Origin: Flavobacterium sangjuense
GTDB taxonomy: Bacteria; Bacteroidota; Bacteroidia; Flavobacteriales; Flavobacteriaceae
Length of the DNA stretch: 64,000 nt
Reading direction: 5' to 3'
Assembly (NCBI RefSeq): GCF_004797125.1
Contig: NZ_CP038810.1
Span: forward strand, 1,302,001-1,366,000
In this document: positions 34,634 to 45,204 of the stretch, one piece after another
Layout: each line of letters opens with the position of its first letter
Numbering within the stretch: the stretch's first letter is position 1
Notes under the pieces: model-generated
What the model was told of the DNA's origin: nothing
Seen by the model: only the letters and a program-made list of their open reading frames with translations
Databases searched by the model: none
Made by a program: the position numbers and the translations under genes

Positions 34634-36301
34634 TTAAAAATTAGCTTTGAAACTAATATGAACTATTGAGTTCGATAATTTGATGGCTTGATTGTTATTG
34701 CTACCATTGGCATAAACAAAATTGAAAAGTCCGTTTTTAGAAAGTAGACCAAAACCGAATCCAAAACCAAATAGATTTTCGTTGCTTTCTGAAGTTTTGT
34801 CTTGAAGATATCCGTAGTCAATAATCGAATGAACATACAAATTTGAAGTAAGTACGTATCGGTATTCGGATAGAATTGAACCAAATAAATTTCCTTGTAA
34901 ACTATTTTCGTTAAAACCACGAATCGAATTTATTCCGCCAAAGCGTTGTAGCTCGTTTACGATGTAGTTACCGCTTTGTAAATAGAAATTTTGAGATTTG
35001 ATGTTTACGATGTTTTTCTGATTCAGATAGAAATTGTGCTTTGCGAACAAGCTTCCAAAAAATTGATTATCAGAAATGAGTTTTGTATTTCTTTTCCCAG
35101 TGCCTATCTTTAAATCAAAAGAAGTTTTCTCGGGAAAAAGAAAATCATCATTTTTGAAATCAACATATTCTAACGCTGTTGTTATGTATGAATTGTCAAA
35201 ATCACTCAAGGTTAAAGAATTCACATTTTGAATGTCGCTCGATTCCGTTGATTGATAACCAAGATACAGGCGGGTATTATAATTAAAATAATACCCCAGG
35301 TTTATGGCTGTTTTTGTGTTTTGAAAAGTACTGTCCTGTTTGAATATGTTTAATTCTGCTTTTATTCCCAATGGGCTTTTAAAAATATACGGCAGTTCAA
35401 CGCCAAGATTAAATGTTTTTTGATCCTGACCATCGCTTTTCCAATACAAGGATAATTTTTCTCCGGAATTCAGAATGTTGTTCAGAACCAAATCCACATA
35501 ACCGCTAAAAATTACTTTCTTGGTTTCGTCGTTAGTGAAGCCTACATAGCCATCAAAAGTATTGGGTTTTGTTTTTTCTAAATAGACATAAATTTTGGTC
35601 GAGTCTTTTGTGAAAAGAATTTCGGGATATTTTGTTTGCTTAACAAATCTGAACTTTTCAAAATCATTGTATAGCTTATCTAAATTCTTTTGATTAAAAA
35701 TTTTATTCCGATACAATCGGATGAGATTCTTTTTATGTCCTTCGGGAAATTTATCATAGCCGTTAATCACAATATCGTTTACCTGTCTTTTGATTTCTGT
35801 TGTAATTGACAAGTCAGCGGTCAGGAAGTCTTTTGATTTTTGAATATTGACCAGTTTTACTTTCGCCATGGAAAAACCATTGGTTTCCAATTTTTTTAAA
35901 GTTGTATTTAAAAAGGGCTCGGTTTCTTCGTAAGGAATGGTTAAAGTGTCGTTTTTGATAGTGTAATTTGCAGCGATATTTTCTTGTGATTTTATACCTA
36001 TATATATGCGCGCATAATTTATTTTTTTTCCGAGGCTGTATTTGAAGCAAAAAGTGGAGTCGTTTAGCTTGAAATTTTCGGCAAGCTGACATTCCAAAAA
36101 TCCTTTTTTGGTAAGCTTTTCGTAAAACAAATTATTTTCATCCAAGACTGATTTGGCATTTTTATGTTCCAAAACATAGCCAATACTGTCAACAATTTTA
36201 GTTTCTTTTTCGTTTTGCCCGATAATTTTCAGATGGAATTCCTGAGCGGAAATGTTTCCGCTGACGATAATTATGAAAAAAAAGAGAAGAATCTTTTTCA
36301 A
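34634..36301 (-). CDS. Omp85/BamA-like outer-membrane barrel protein with POTRA-like domains
   Basis: A 555-residue protein with a signal peptide (MKKILLFFFIIIVSGNISAQ). Residues 20-270 contain POTRA-like alpha/beta units (for example VNDIVINGYDKFPEGHKKN), and residues 280-555 form a 16-strand-type Omp85 barrel with RGFNENSLQG, the RGF-type loop motif that lies in the pore of this family, and a C-terminal SFKANF strand. It is too short and too poor in POTRA units for BamA; TamA-like, ShlB-like and lipid-transport relatives are possible. No cognate secreted partner gene lies beside it. It is probably transcribed alone, 333 nt before susC begins on the opposite end of the block. Confidence 0.75.
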   Translation of the reverse strand: MKKILLFFFIIIVSGNISAQEFHLKIIGQNEKETKIVDSIGYVLEHKNAKSVLDENNLFYEKLTKKGFLECQLAENFKLNDSTFCFKYSLGKKINYARIYIGIKSQENIAANYTIKNDTLTIPYEETEPFLNTTLKKLETNGFSMAKVKLVNIQKSKDFLTADLSITTEIKRQVNDIVINGYDKFPEGHKKNLIRLYRNKIFNQKNLDKLYNDFEKFRFVKQTKYPEILFTKDSTKIYVYLEKTKPNTFDGYVGFTNDETKKVIFSGYVDLVLNNILNSGEKLSLYWKSDGQDQKTFNLGVELPYIFKSPLGIKAELNIFKQDSTFQNTKTAINLGYYFNYNTRLYLGYQSTESSDIQNVNSLTLSDFDNSYITTALEYVDFKNDDFLFPEKTSFDLKIGTGKRNTKLISDNQFFGSLFAKHNFYLNQKNIVNIKSQNFYLQSGNYIVNELQRFGGINSIRGFNENSLQGNLFGSILSEYRYVLTSNLYVHSIIDYGYLQDKTSESNENLFGFGFGFGLLSKNGLFNFVYANGSNNNQAIKLSNSIVHISFKANF

Positions 36302-36382
36302 ATGTGCTGATTATTTGCTTCAAAATAACGCAAAAAATCTGTTTTTATTGTTGTTAATCGTCGCGAATAATTATTTGTTTGA

Positions 36383-36437
36383 AATCGCCATTTGCGGGGC
36401 TTCAGTTTTTAAAGGGATGTGCAATTTAATGGCGATT
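36383..36437. repeat. 10-bp inverted repeat in the intergenic region before rpsL
   Basis: AATCGCCATT (36383-36392) and AATGGCGATT (36428-36437) are perfect reverse complements around a 35-nt loop. They lie in the 276-bp gap between the leftward Omp85-like gene and rpsL, upstream of the rpsL promoter. The rest of the gap is AT-rich without a credible gene. Confidence 0.4.
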
Positions 36438-36493
36438 CTTTATCTCATTAAAAGACAAATATTTAATTGATAAAAAAATTAATTAATTACGAT

Positions 36494-36523
36494 TTGTTTC
36501 ATTGAAAATAATTACTACATTTG
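36494..36523 (+). promoter_or_regulatory. Main promoter of the ribosomal protein cluster
   Basis: TTG (36494-36496), a 19-nt spacer and TACATTTG (36516-36523) match the Bacteroidota housekeeping consensus TTG-N17-23-TAnnTTTG exactly. The predicted start lies near 36530, giving a leader of about 50 nt before the rpsL ATG. Confidence 0.85.
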
Positions 36524-36577
36524 CAACCCCTAAAAAAGCGGGAATTTAATAAATAAAAGAAAAATTAGTATTTAATT

Positions 36578-36961
36578 ATGCCAACAATTCAACAATTAGT
36601 AAGAACAGGAAGAACTCAGATCACTAAGAAGAGTAAATCGGTTGCTTTAGATTCTTGTCCTCAAAGAAGAGGTGTTTGTACGCGTGTTTACACTACTACT
36701 CCAAAAAAACCAAACTCTGCAATGCGTAAAGTTGCGCGTGTACGTTTGACTAATGGAAATGAGGTGAATGCTTACATCCCAGGAGAAGGACACAATCTAC
36801 AAGAGCACTCGATAGTATTAGTGCGAGGCGGAAGGGTAAAAGATTTACCAGGAGTTAGATACCACATTGTGCGTGGTGCGCTTGACACATCAGGTGTAGC
36901 AGGAAGAACACAAAGAAGATCTAAGTACGGTGCTAAACGCCCAAAAGAAGCAAAAAAGTAA
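36578..36961 (+). CDS. rpsL: 30S ribosomal protein S12
   Basis: A 127-residue decoding-centre protein and the first gene of the cluster. The [10 protein letters not shown] and KDLPGVRYH motifs are intact, with lysine at both positions where streptomycin resistance usually arises (K in TPKKP and in VKDLP), so wild-type susceptibility at these sites is expected. The gene lies 55 nt after the -7 box and 24 nt before rpsG. Confidence 0.97.
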
Positions 36962-36985
36962 TTTAAAAACTTTTAAAGTAAAGAC

Positions 36986-37462
36986 ATGAGAAAAAGAGCG
37001 GCAAAGAAAAGACCACTTTTACCAGATCCAAAATTTAACGATCAGTTAGTAACACGTTTTGTGAACAACCTAATGTGGGACGGTAAGAAATCGACAGCTT
37101 TCAAAGTATTTTATGATGCTATGGAAATTGTAGAAACAAAAAAGAACAATGATGAAAAATCATCATTAGAAGTATGGAAAGATGCTTTAACAAACGTTAT
37201 GCCTCACGTAGAAGTACGTAGCCGTAGAGTTGGTGGAGCTACATTCCAAATCCCAATGCAAATTCGTCCGGACAGAAAAATCTCTATGGCCATGAAGTGG
37301 ATGATACTTTATGCACGTAGAAGAAACGAGAAATCGATGTCAGGTAAATTAGCTTCTGAAATTTTGGCTGCGGCTAAAGAAGAAGGTGCTGCTGTTAAAA
37401 AGAGAATGGATACTCACAAAATGGCAGAAGCAAATAAAGCATTCTCTCACTTCAGATTTTAA
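36986..37462 (+). CDS. rpsG: 30S ribosomal protein S7
   Basis: A 158-residue assembly protein of the 30S head. The N-terminal [17 protein letters not shown] and the [12 protein letters not shown] motif are typical, and it ends AFSHFRF. It lies 10 nt before fusA. As in other Bacteroidota, the str operon here lacks tuf. Confidence 0.97.
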   Translation: MRKRAAKKRPLLPDPKFNDQLVTRFVNNLMWDGKKSTAFKVFYDAMEIVETKKNNDEKSSLEVWKDALTNVMPHVEVRSRRVGGATFQIPMQIRPDRKISMAMKWMILYARRRNEKSMSGKLASEILAAAKEEGAAVKKRMDTHKMAEANKAFSHFRF

Positions 37463-37472
37463 TATTTAAGAA

Positions 37473-39629
37473 ATGGCAAGAGATTTAAAATTTACAAGAA
37501 ATATCGGAATTGCGGCTCACATTGATGCTGGTAAAACAACAACAACGGAGCGTATATTATTCTATACAGGAAAATCACATAAAATTGGTGAAGTACACGA
37601 TGGTGCTGCAACAATGGACTGGATGGCACAAGAGCAGGAAAGAGGTATTACCATTACTTCTGCTGCAACAACTTGTGAATGGAGTTTCCCAACTGAGCAA
37701 GGTAAACCATTACCAACTTCTCAGGATTACCACTTTAATATTATTGATACACCGGGACACGTTGACTTTACCGTAGAGGTAAACCGTTCATTACGTGTAT
37801 TGGATGGATTAGTTTTCTTATTTTCTGCTGTTGATGGTGTTGAGCCACAATCAGAAACTAACTGGAGACTTGCTGATCAATATAGAGTTCCACGTATGGG
37901 ATTCGTAAACAAAATGGACCGTCAAGGTTCTAACTTCTTAATGGTTTGTCAACAAGTTAGAGACATGTTAAAATCTAACGCTGTTGCTATTACTTTGCCA
38001 ATCGGTGAAGAAAATGACTTTAAAGGAGTTGTAGATTTAGTAAAAAACCAAGCTATCGTTTGGCATGATGCAACTCAAGGGGCAACTTTTGATATCGTTG
38101 ACATTCCTGCTGATATGTTAGCTGAAGTGAAACAATACAGAGATATCCTTATCGAAGCAGTTGCTGATTATGATGAAAACTTGCTTGATAAATACATGGA
38201 AGATCCGGATTCTATCACTGAAGACGAAATCAACACAGCTTTAAGAGCAGCTACAATTGACATGGCTATCATTCCTATGATTGCCGGTTCTTCTTTCAAA
38301 AACAAAGGAGTTCAGTTCATGTTAGATGCTGTATGTAAATATTTACCATCTCCTTTAGATAAAGAAGGTATTGAAGGGATTCACCCTGATGATGCTGAAT
38401 TATTAGAAGAAGATCAAACTAAAATCTTACGTCGTCCTGATGTAAAAGAGCCGTTCGCAGCTTTAGCATTTAAAATCGCTACTGACCCTTATGTTGGTCG
38501 TTTAGCTTTCTTTCGTGCGTATTCAGGTCGTTTAGATGCTGGTTCATACATCTTGAACACTCGTTCAGGAAACAAAGAAAGAATTTCTCGTATCTACCAA
38601 ATGCACGCTAACAAACAAAACCCAATCGATTATATCGAAGCAGGTGATATTGGAGCGGCAGTTGGATTTAAAGATATCAAGACTGGAGATACAATGTGTG
38701 ATGAAAAACACCCAATCATTCTTGAGTCAATGAAATTCCCGGCACCGGTAATTGGTATCGCTATCGAACCAAAAACTAAAGCTGACGTTGATAAAATGGG
38801 TATGGCTTTAGCAAAATTAGCTGAAGAAGATCCAACGTTTACAGTTAGAACTGATGAAGCTTCAGGTCAAACGATTATTTCAGGTATGGGTGAGTTACAC
38901 TTAGACATCCTTGTAGATCGTATGAAACGTGAATTCAAAGTTGAAGTTAACCAAGGTGAGCCTCAAGTTGAGTACAAAGAAGCATTTACTAAAACGGCAC
39001 AACACAGAGAAGTTTACAAAAAACAATCTGGAGGTCGTGGTAAATTTGGTGATATCGTATTTAGATTGGAGCCAGCTGACGAAGTTGACGGAAAAGTGCC
39101 TGTAGGTTTACAATTCGTTAACGAAGTTAAAGGTGGTAACGTTCCTAAAGAATATATTCCTTCTGTTGAAAAAGGTTTCAGAGAAGCTATGAAAACTGGT
39201 CCATTAGCTGGATACCAAGTTGATAGTTTAAAAGTTACTTTATTAGACGGATCTTTCCACCCAGTGGATTCTGATGCTCTTTCTTTCGAATTAGCAGCTA
39301 GAATGGGTTATAGAGAAGTAGCAAAAGCTGCTGGAGCTGTTATTCTTGAGCCTATCATGAAAATGGAAGTTATTACACCGGAAGAAAACATGGGAGATAT
39401 CGTTGGTGATATCAACCGTCGTAGAGGTCAGGTAAATGACATGGGTGACAGAAATGGTGCGAAAACTATTAAGGCTGATGTGCCTTTATCTGAAATGTTT
39501 GGTTATGTAACTACATTAAGAACATTGTCTTCAGGTAGAGCAACTTCTACAATGGAATTCTCTCACTACGAACAAACTCCTTCTAACATTTCAGAAGAAG
39601 TAATCAAAAAAGCAAAAGGTAACGCTTAA
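37473..39629 (+). CDS. fusA: Elongation factor G
   Basis: A 718-residue translational GTPase that drives ribosomal translocation and, with RRF, ribosome recycling. G1 AHIDAGKT is at residues 15-22, G2 is near [12 protein letters not shown]3 is DTPGHVD and G4 is NKMD; domains II to V follow with normal length. Typical flavobacterial EF-G start [16 protein letters not shown]. It lies 11 nt before rpsJ. Its codon use is strongly biased, as expected for a highly expressed gene. Confidence 0.97.
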   Translation: MARDLKFTRNIGIAAHIDAGKTTTTERILFYTGKSHKIGEVHDGAATMDWMAQEQERGITITSAATTCEWSFPTEQGKPLPTSQDYHFNIIDTPGHVDFTVEVNRSLRVLDGLVFLFSAVDGVEPQSETNWRLADQYRVPRMGFVNKMDRQGSNFLMVCQQVRDMLKSNAVAITLPIGEENDFKGVVDLVKNQAIVWHDATQGATFDIVDIPADMLAEVKQYRDILIEAVADYDENLLDKYMEDPDSITEDEINTALRAATIDMAIIPMIAGSSFKNKGVQFMLDAVCKYLPSPLDKEGIEGIHPDDAELLEEDQTKILRRPDVKEPFAALAFKIATDPYVGRLAFFRAYSGRLDAGSYILNTRSGNKERISRIYQMHANKQNPIDYIEAGDIGAAVGFKDIKTGDTMCDEKHPIILESMKFPAPVIGIAIEPKTKADVDKMGMALAKLAEEDPTFTVRTDEASGQTIISGMGELHLDILVDRMKREFKVEVNQGEPQVEYKEAFTKTAQHREVYKKQSGGRGKFGDIVFRLEPADEVDGKVPVGLQFVNEVKGGNVPKEYIPSVEKGFREAMKTGPLAGYQVDSLKVTLLDGSFHPVDSDALSFELAARMGYREVAKAAGAVILEPIMKMEVITPEENMGDIVGDINRRRGQVNDMGDRNGAKTIKADVPLSEMFGYVTTLRTLSSGRATSTMEFSHYEQTPSNISEEVIKKAKGNA

Positions 39630-39640
39630 TTCTTATCAAG

Positions 39641-39946
39641 ATGAGTCAAAAAATTAGAATAAAATTGAAATCTTACGATCACATGTTGGTTGATAAATCA
39701 GCAGAGAAAATCGTAAAAACTGTGAAAAGCACAGGTGCTGTTGTAACAGGTCCAATTCCGTTGCCTACGCACAAAAAAATATTTACTGTATTACGTTCTC
39801 CGCACGTTAACAAAAAAGCAAGAGAGCAGTTCCAGGTAAGTTCATACAAAAGATTGCTAGATATCTATAGTTCTTCTTCGAAAACTATCGATGCTTTAAT
39901 GAAACTTGAATTGCCAAGTGGAGTTGAAGTAGAAATCAAAGTATAA
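39641..39946 (+). CDS. rpsJ: 30S ribosomal protein S10
   Basis: A 101-residue 30S head protein, also known as NusE in transcription antitermination. The loop with [20 protein letters not shown] is characteristic. Its end contains a candidate promoter (TTG at 39924) for the following rplC, and a 102-nt gap with a hairpin separates it from rplC. Confidence 0.97.
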   Translation: MSQKIRIKLKSYDHMLVDKSAEKIVKTVKSTGAVVTGPIPLPTHKKIFTVLRSPHVNKKAREQFQVSSYKRLLDIYSSSSKTIDALMKLELPSGVEVEIKV

Positions 39947-39955
39947 TTATACTTG
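39924..39955 (+). promoter_or_regulatory. Possible internal promoter before rplC
   Basis: TTG (39924-39926), a 21-nt spacer and TATACTTG (39948-39955) match the consensus with one mismatch in the -7 box. It overlaps the end of rpsJ. Confidence 0.4.
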
Positions 39956-39969
39956 AATACAAAACAAGG

Positions 39970-40008
39970 ATTAAGTGTTGGATTCTGTCTGACACTTAAT
40001 TCTTTTTA
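39970..40008 (+). terminator. Attenuator-like hairpin between rpsJ and rplC
   Basis: ATTAAGTGT (39970-39978) pairs perfectly with ACACTTAAT (39992-40000) around a 13-nt loop and is followed by TCTTTTT. It looks like a partial terminator inside a continuous operon and lies in the leader of any rplC transcript from the candidate promoter at 39948. Confidence 0.5.
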
Positions 40009-40048
40009 AAAAGAAAAAATAAATTTATTAATTAATAATTAGTTTAAT

Positions 40049-40666
40049 ATGTCTGGGTTAATAGGAAGAAAAATCGGCATGACTAGCTTATTCGATGAGA
40101 ACGGGAAGAACATTCCTTGTACTGTAATCGAAGCTGGACCTTGTGTCGTTACCCAAGTCAGAACCAATGAGGTTGACGGGTATGAAGCACTTCAACTTGG
40201 TTTCGATGACAAATCAGAAAAACACGCCACTAAAGCTGACTTAGGTCACTTTAAAAAAGCGGGAACTTCTGCTAAAAGAAAAGTCGTTGAATTCCAAGGT
40301 TTCGAAAGTGATTTTAAATTAGGTGACAATGTTACCGTGGAAGTATTCAGCGAAGGAGAATTTGTTGATGTACAAGGTGTATCAAAAGGAAAAGGTTTCC
40401 AAGGGGTTGTTAAACGTCACGGTTTTGGTGGTGTTGGACAAGCAACTCACGGACAACACAACCGTTTGAGAGCGCCAGGTTCTGTAGGAGCATCTTCTTA
40501 TCCATCACGTGTATTCAAAGGAATGCGTATGGCAGGAAGAATGGGAGGAGACAATGTGAAAGTACAAAATCTTAGAGTTTTAAAAGTAGTAGCTGAAAAG
40601 AACCTACTTGTTGTTAAAGGAGCTATTCCTGGATGCAAAAACTCTTATGTAATCATTCAGAAGTAA
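40049..40666 (+). CDS. rplC: 50S ribosomal protein L3
   Basis: A 205-residue protein near the peptidyl transferase centre. The [17 protein letters not shown] and ATHGQHN motifs of the central extension are intact. Its TAA stop overlaps the ATG of rplD by one base (TAATG), implying coupled translation. Confidence 0.96.
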   Translation: MSGLIGRKIGMTSLFDENGKNIPCTVIEAGPCVVTQVRTNEVDGYEALQLGFDDKSEKHATKADLGHFKKAGTSAKRKVVEFQGFESDFKLGDNVTVEVFSEGEFVDVQGVSKGKGFQGVVKRHGFGGVGQATHGQHNRLRAPGSVGASSYPSRVFKGMRMAGRMGGDNVKVQNLRVLKVVAEKNLLVVKGAIPGCKNSYVIIQK

Positions 40667-41295
40667 TGGAAGTAAAAGTTTTAGATATCAACGGAAAAGA
40701 AACTGGAAGAAAAGTTCAACTTTCTGATTCAGTTTTCGCAATTGAGCCAAATAATCATGCGGTTTATCTTGATGTTAAACAATATTTAGCAAATCAAAGA
40801 CAAGGAACGCACAAAGCTAAAGAAAGAGCTGAAGTTGCAGGTTCTACTCGTAAGATTAAAAAGCAAAAAGGTACTGGTACAGCTCGTGCCGGTAGTGCAA
40901 AAAACCCTTTGTTCAAAGGTGGAGGAACTGTTTTTGGACCACGTCCAAGAAGTTATTCTTTCAAATTGAATAAAAGTTTGAAGAGATTAGCAAGAAAATC
41001 TGCTTTCTCTATTAAAGCACAAGAGTCAAATATAGTAGTTGTTGAAGACTTCAATTTTGAAACGCCAAACACTAAAAATTTCATCAATGTTTTGAAAGCT
41101 TTAGGGTTAGAAAACAAAAAATCTTTGTTTGTGTTGGGTGAATCAAATAAAAATGTATATTTGTCGTCACGTAATTTAAAAGCATCTAGCGTAGTAACTA
41201 ACTCAGAATTAAGCACTTACGCAATTTTAAATGCAAATAATTTGATTCTTTCTGAAGGTTCTTTAGAAGGAATTGTTGAAAATTTAAACAAATAA
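40666..41295 (+). CDS. rplD: 50S ribosomal protein L4
   Basis: A 209-residue exit-tunnel protein. The start is the ATG at 40666, overlapping the rplC stop; a longer frame begins at 40633 inside rplC and is not the start. The loop [17 protein letters not shown] that lines the tunnel is intact. In E. coli L4 represses its own operon; a comparable site here is not proven, though a hairpin precedes rplC. Confidence 0.96.
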   Translation: MEVKVLDINGKETGRKVQLSDSVFAIEPNNHAVYLDVKQYLANQRQGTHKAKERAEVAGSTRKIKKQKGTGTARAGSAKNPLFKGGGTVFGPRPRSYSFKLNKSLKRLARKSAFSIKAQESNIVVVEDFNFETPNTKNFINVLKALGLENKKSLFVLGESNKNVYLSSRNLKASSVVTNSELSTYAILNANNLILSEGSLEGIVENLNK

Positions 41296-41301
41296 CAGGT
41301 C

Positions 41302-41592
41302 ATGAGTATCATAATTAAACCTATCATAACAGAAAAAATTACCAAAGAAGGTGAAGTTTTCAATCGTTTTGGTTTTGTTGTTGACAAAAAAGCCAACAAG
41401 GTTCAAATTAAGAAAGCTATCGAAGCTGCTTATGGAATTTCTGTTGTTGATGTAAACACGATGAACTATAGAGCTGACAGAACTACTAAATATACAAAAA
41501 GTGGTTTAATCAGTGGAAAAACGAATAGCTACAAAAAAGCTATCGTACAAGTAAAAGAAGGAGAAACAATAGATTTTTACAATAATATCTAA
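41302..41592 (+). CDS. rplW: 50S ribosomal protein L23
   Basis: A 96-residue protein at the tunnel exit, the docking site for SRP and trigger factor. IIKPIITEKIT at the start and FVVDKKANKVQIKKAIE are typical. It lies 6 nt after rplD and 6 nt before rplB. Confidence 0.96.
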   Translation: MSIIIKPIITEKITKEGEVFNRFGFVVDKKANKVQIKKAIEAAYGISVVDVNTMNYRADRTTKYTKSGLISGKTNSYKKAIVQVKEGETIDFYNNI

Positions 41593-41598
41593 TAGAAA

Positions 41599-42423
41599 AT
41601 GTCAGTTAGAAAATTAAAACCTATTACCCCTGGTCAGCGTTTTAGAGTTGTGAATGGTTTTGACGCCATCACGACTGATAAGCCGGAGCGTTCATTGATC
41701 GCACCGATAAAAAACTCAGGTGGTAGAAATAGTCAAGGAAAAATGACCATGCGTTATACAGGCGGTGGTCACAAGCAAAGGTATCGTATGATTGATTTCA
41801 AGAGAACTAAAGACGGAATTCCGGCTTCAGTGAAATCAATTGAATATGATCCAAACAGAACGGCGTTTATTGCTTTATTAGCTTATGCTGATGGACAAAA
41901 AACGTATATCGTTGCTCAAAACGGATTGCAGGTTGGTCAGACAGTTGTTTCTGGTCCAGACGCATCTCCGGAAATTGGGAACACGTTGCCATTAAGTAAA
42001 ATTCCTTTGGGAACAGTTATTTCTTGTATTGAGTTACGTCCGGGTCAGGGAGCAGTTATTGCTCGTTCGGCAGGAACATTTGCTCAATTAATGGCGAGAG
42101 ACGGAAAATACGCTACAATCAAAATGCCATCAGGTGAAACAAGATTAATCTTGTTAACTTGTTCAGCAACTATTGGAGCTGTATCAAATTCTGATCATCA
42201 ACTTATTGTATCTGGTAAAGCAGGTAGAACAAGATGGTTAGGAAGAAGACCAAGAACAAGACCTGTTGCGATGAACCCTGTTGATCACCCAATGGGTGGT
42301 GGAGAAGGACGTTCTTCTGGAGGTCACCCACGTTCTAGAAAAGGACTACCAGCTAAAGGTTACAGAACTCGTTCTAAAGTTAACCCTAGTAATAAGTATA
42401 TTGTAGAACGTAGAAAGAAATAA
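41599..42423 (+). CDS. rplB: 50S ribosomal protein L2
   Basis: A 274-residue core protein needed for subunit joining. [20 protein letters not shown] is near the start and the conserved [14 protein letters not shown], with the histidine important for peptidyl transfer, is near the end. Normal length. It lies 8 nt before rpsS. Confidence 0.97.
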   Translation: MSVRKLKPITPGQRFRVVNGFDAITTDKPERSLIAPIKNSGGRNSQGKMTMRYTGGGHKQRYRMIDFKRTKDGIPASVKSIEYDPNRTAFIALLAYADGQKTYIVAQNGLQVGQTVVSGPDASPEIGNTLPLSKIPLGTVISCIELRPGQGAVIARSAGTFAQLMARDGKYATIKMPSGETRLILLTCSATIGAVSNSDHQLIVSGKAGRTRWLGRRPRTRPVAMNPVDHPMGGGEGRSSGGHPRSRKGLPAKGYRTRSKVNPSNKYIVERRKK

Positions 42424-42431
42424 TTTAAGAT

Positions 42432-42710
42432 ATGGCACGTTCATTAAAAAAAGGACCTTTTGTTCATTACAAATTAGATAAAAAAGTTCAGGAAAACATC
42501 GCAGGTGGAAACAAAGGAGTAGTAAAGACTTGGTCTAGAGCTTCTATGATTACTCCGGATTTTGTTGGACAAACAATCGCAGTACACAATGGTCGTCAGT
42601 TTGTACCAGTTTACGTAACAGAAAACATGGTAGGTCACAAATTAGGAGAGTTTTCACCAACAAGATCTTTTAGAGGTCACGCTGGAGCAAAAAATAAAGG
42701 TAAAAAATAA
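42432..42710 (+). CDS. rpsS: 30S ribosomal protein S19
   Basis: A 92-residue head protein contacting the A-site tRNA side. [12 protein letters not shown] and [16 protein letters not shown] are diagnostic. It lies 6 nt before rplV. Confidence 0.97.
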   Translation: MARSLKKGPFVHYKLDKKVQENIAGGNKGVVKTWSRASMITPDFVGQTIAVHNGRQFVPVYVTENMVGHKLGEFSPTRSFRGHAGAKNKGKK

Positions 42711-42716
42711 GAAGCA

Positions 42717-43127
42717 ATGGGAGTTCGTAAAAGAGAAACAGCAGATGCGAGAAAAGAGGCTAATAAGTCGATTGCTTTCGCGAAATTGAATAACTGCCCT
42801 ACTTCACCTAGAAAAATGCGCTTAGTTGCGGACTTGGTAAGAGGTCAGAAAGTTGAAAGAGCGTTGAATATTTTAAGATTCAGCACTAAAGAAGCTTCAA
42901 GAAAATTAGAGAAACTATTATTATCTGCAATCAATAACTGGGAGCAAAAAAATAGTGAAGGTAATGTAGCTGAAGCAGGCTTATTTGTAAAAACAATCAC
43001 TGTAGATGGTGGAATGATGTTGAAAAGACTTCGTCCGGCTCCACAGGGAAGAGCACACAGAATTAGAAAACGTTCTAACCACGTTACAATAGTATTAGGA
43101 CAATTAGATAACACACAAGCAAATTAA
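42717..43127 (+). CDS. rplV: 50S ribosomal protein L22
   Basis: A 136-residue tunnel protein with the [14 protein letters not shown] motif and a beta-hairpin including [17 protein letters not shown]. No deletion in the hairpin tip of the kind that gives macrolide resistance is apparent. It lies 5 nt before rpsC. Confidence 0.96.
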   Translation: MGVRKRETADARKEANKSIAFAKLNNCPTSPRKMRLVADLVRGQKVERALNILRFSTKEASRKLEKLLLSAINNWEQKNSEGNVAEAGLFVKTITVDGGMMLKRLRPAPQGRAHRIRKRSNHVTIVLGQLDNTQAN

Positions 43128-43132
43128 TTAAG

Positions 43133-43894
43133 ATGGGACAAAAGACAAATCCAATAGGAAACAGACTTGGGATCATCAGAGGATGGGATTCAAACTGGTA
43201 TGGTGGAAATGATTACGGTGACAAAATCGCTGAAGATTATAAAATCAGAAAGTATATCCACGCTCGTTTATCAAAAGCTAGTGTATCAAAAGTAATCATC
43301 GAGAGAACTTTGAAACTTGTAACCGTTACTATCACAACTGCCCGTCCTGGTATCATTATCGGAAAAGGTGGTCAAGAGGTAGACAAGTTGAAAGAAGAAC
43401 TTAAGAAAGTTACTGACAAAGAGGTTCAAATCAACATCTTTGAAATTAAAAGACCTGAGTTAGATGCATATTTAGTTGGAACTAGTATTGCACGTCAAAT
43501 CGAAAGCCGTATTTCATACAGAAGAGCTATTAAAATGGCTATCGCAGCAGCAATGCGTATGAATGCAGAAGGTATTAAAGTTTTGATTTCTGGTCGTTTG
43601 AACGGAGCTGAAATGGCACGTTCTGAGCAATTCAAAGAAGGTAGAATTCCTCTATCAACTTTCAGAGCCGATATTGATTATGCTTTGGCTGAAGCACATA
43701 CTACTTATGGTAGAATGGGTATCAAAGTATGGATCATGAAAGGTGAAGTTTATGGAAAAAGAGATCTTTCTCCACTTGTAGGCATGGATAAAAAACAAGC
43801 TGGTCAAGGTGGTGGAAAAGGAGATTCTCCAAGAGGTGACAGAAAACCTTTCAACAAGGACAGAAAACCTGCGGGAGACCGTAAAAGAAAGTAA
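43133..43894 (+). CDS. rpsC: 30S ribosomal protein S3 with basic C-terminal tail
   Basis: A 253-residue protein at the mRNA entry site with helicase activity. [20 protein letters not shown] opens the protein and the KH domain carries [10 protein letters not shown]. The last 35 residues form a Gly/Lys/Arg/Asp-rich tail ([18 protein letters not shown]), as in other Bacteroidota. It lies 21 nt before rplP. Confidence 0.96.
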   Translation: MGQKTNPIGNRLGIIRGWDSNWYGGNDYGDKIAEDYKIRKYIHARLSKASVSKVIIERTLKLVTVTITTARPGIIIGKGGQEVDKLKEELKKVTDKEVQINIFEIKRPELDAYLVGTSIARQIESRISYRRAIKMAIAAAMRMNAEGIKVLISGRLNGAEMARSEQFKEGRIPLSTFRADIDYALAEAHTTYGRMGIKVWIMKGEVYGKRDLSPLVGMDKKQAGQGGGKGDSPRGDRKPFNKDRKPAGDRKRK

Positions 43895-43915
43895 TTTTTT
43901 AAAAAGTAAAAGAAA

Positions 43916-44341
43916 ATGTTACAGCCTAAAAGAACAAAATACCGTAAGGTACAGAAGGGTAAAATGAAAGGGAATGCTCAAAGAGGGCACGAACTTTCAA
44001 GTGGAATGTTTGGAATTAAATCTGTACATGAAAATGGAATGTTTTTAACTTCACGTCAAATCGAAGCTGCACGTATCGCTGCAACAAGATATATGAAAAG
44101 AGAAGGACAATTATGGATCAATATTTTCCCGGACAAACCAATTACCAAAAAACCTCTTGAGGTACGTATGGGTAAAGGTAAAGGTGCGGTCGAATATTGG
44201 GCTGCAGTTGTAAAACCAGGAAGAATCATGTTTGAAGTTGGTGGAGTTCCGCTATCAGTTGCTAAAGAAGCTTTGCGTCTTGCAGCTCAAAAACTTCCAG
44301 TAAAAACTAAGTTTGTCGTTGCTAGAGATTTCGAAGCATAA
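43916..44341 (+). CDS. rplP: 50S ribosomal protein L16
   Basis: A 141-residue protein at the tRNA A-site side of the 50S. It starts [20 protein letters not shown] and has [19 protein letters not shown]. The arginine target of L16 hydroxylases lies in the usual position of the family. Next gene rpmC starts 13 nt downstream. Confidence 0.96.
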   Translation: MLQPKRTKYRKVQKGKMKGNAQRGHELSSGMFGIKSVHENGMFLTSRQIEAARIAATRYMKREGQLWINIFPDKPITKKPLEVRMGKGKGAVEYWAAVVKPGRIMFEVGGVPLSVAKEALRLAAQKLPVKTKFVVARDFEA

Positions 44342-44354
44342 TCTAAAATTAATT

Positions 44355-44546
44355 ATGAAACAATCAGAAATTATAAATCTATCCGCAGCTGAGTTACAAG
44401 AAAAACTTAGTCAATTAAGAAAAGCGTATGCTGACCTAAAGAATGCTCATGCTATTTCTCCGATTGCAAATCCACTTCAAATTAGAAGTGCTAGAAGAGC
44501 GGTTGCCAGAGTGGCAACAGAGCTAACTAAAAGAGAGTTACAATAA
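44355..44546 (+). CDS. rpmC: 50S ribosomal protein L29
   Basis: A 63-residue helical hairpin protein near the tunnel exit. The start is ATG at 44355 (MKQSEIINLS); a longer frame starting at 44313 would run through the end of rplP. LRKAYADLKNAHAIS and the RRAVARVATEL helix are typical. Confidence 0.94.
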   Translation: MKQSEIINLSAAELQEKLSQLRKAYADLKNAHAISPIANPLQIRSARRAVARVATELTKRELQ

Positions 44547-44561
44547 TTGTATTCTGCTAAA

Positions 44562-44822
44562 ATGGAAGATAAAAGAAATTTAAGAAAAGAAAGAATTGGT
44601 GTGGTTACATCAAACAAAATGGACAAGTCTATTGTTGTTGCACAAGTAACTAGAGTAAAACACCCATTATACGGTAAGTTCGTATTGAAAACTAAAAAGT
44701 TTCATGCACACGACGAAACAAATGACTGTAACATTGGTGATACAGTAAAGATCATGGAAACAAGACCTTTATCAAAAACTAAATGTTGGAGATTAGTTGA
44801 AATCATTGAAAGAGCTAAATAA
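44562..44822 (+). CDS. rpsQ: 30S ribosomal protein S17
   Basis: An 86-residue protein binding 16S rRNA near the decoding platform. The start ATG at 44562 ([13 protein letters not shown]) is preferred over a TTG at 44547. [14 protein letters not shown], the central [10 protein letters not shown] and [15 protein letters not shown] are diagnostic. It lies 2 nt before rplN. Confidence 0.95.
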   Translation: MEDKRNLRKERIGVVTSNKMDKSIVVAQVTRVKHPLYGKFVLKTKKFHAHDETNDCNIGDTVKIMETRPLSKTKCWRLVEIIERAK

Positions 44823-44824
44823 TT

Positions 44825-45193
44825 ATGGTACAACAAGAATCAAGACTAAAAGTCGCAGATAACACAGGAGCAAAAGAAGTTTTGACTATCCGTGTATTAG
44901 GAGGAACGAAACGTCGTTATGCCTCTGTTGGAGATAAAATTGTAGTTTCAATCAAAGACGCAACACCAAACGGTAACGTTAAGAAAGGTGCTGTTTCAAC
45001 TGCAGTTGTAGTACGTACTAAAAAAGAAGTGAGAAGAGCCGATGGTTCTTATATCCGTTTCGATGACAATGCATGTGTTCTTTTGAATGCTGCAGGAGAA
45101 ATGAGAGGAACTCGTGTTTTTGGTCCGGTTGCAAGAGAACTTCGTGAAAAACAATTCATGAAAATTGTATCATTAGCACCTGAAGTGCTTTAA
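44825..45193 (+). CDS. rplN: 50S ribosomal protein L14
   Basis: A 122-residue interface protein where RsfS binds. The opening [19 protein letters not shown] and the [13 protein letters not shown] motif are diagnostic. It lies 11 nt before rplX. Confidence 0.97.
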
Positions 45194-45204
45194 TTCGTAG
45201 TAAG

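Noticed and set aside
36252..36470. Possible small gene in the gap before rpsL (72 codons, plus strand)
   Set aside because: It overlaps the start of the leftward Omp85-like gene, has no family features, and its end holds an inverted repeat.
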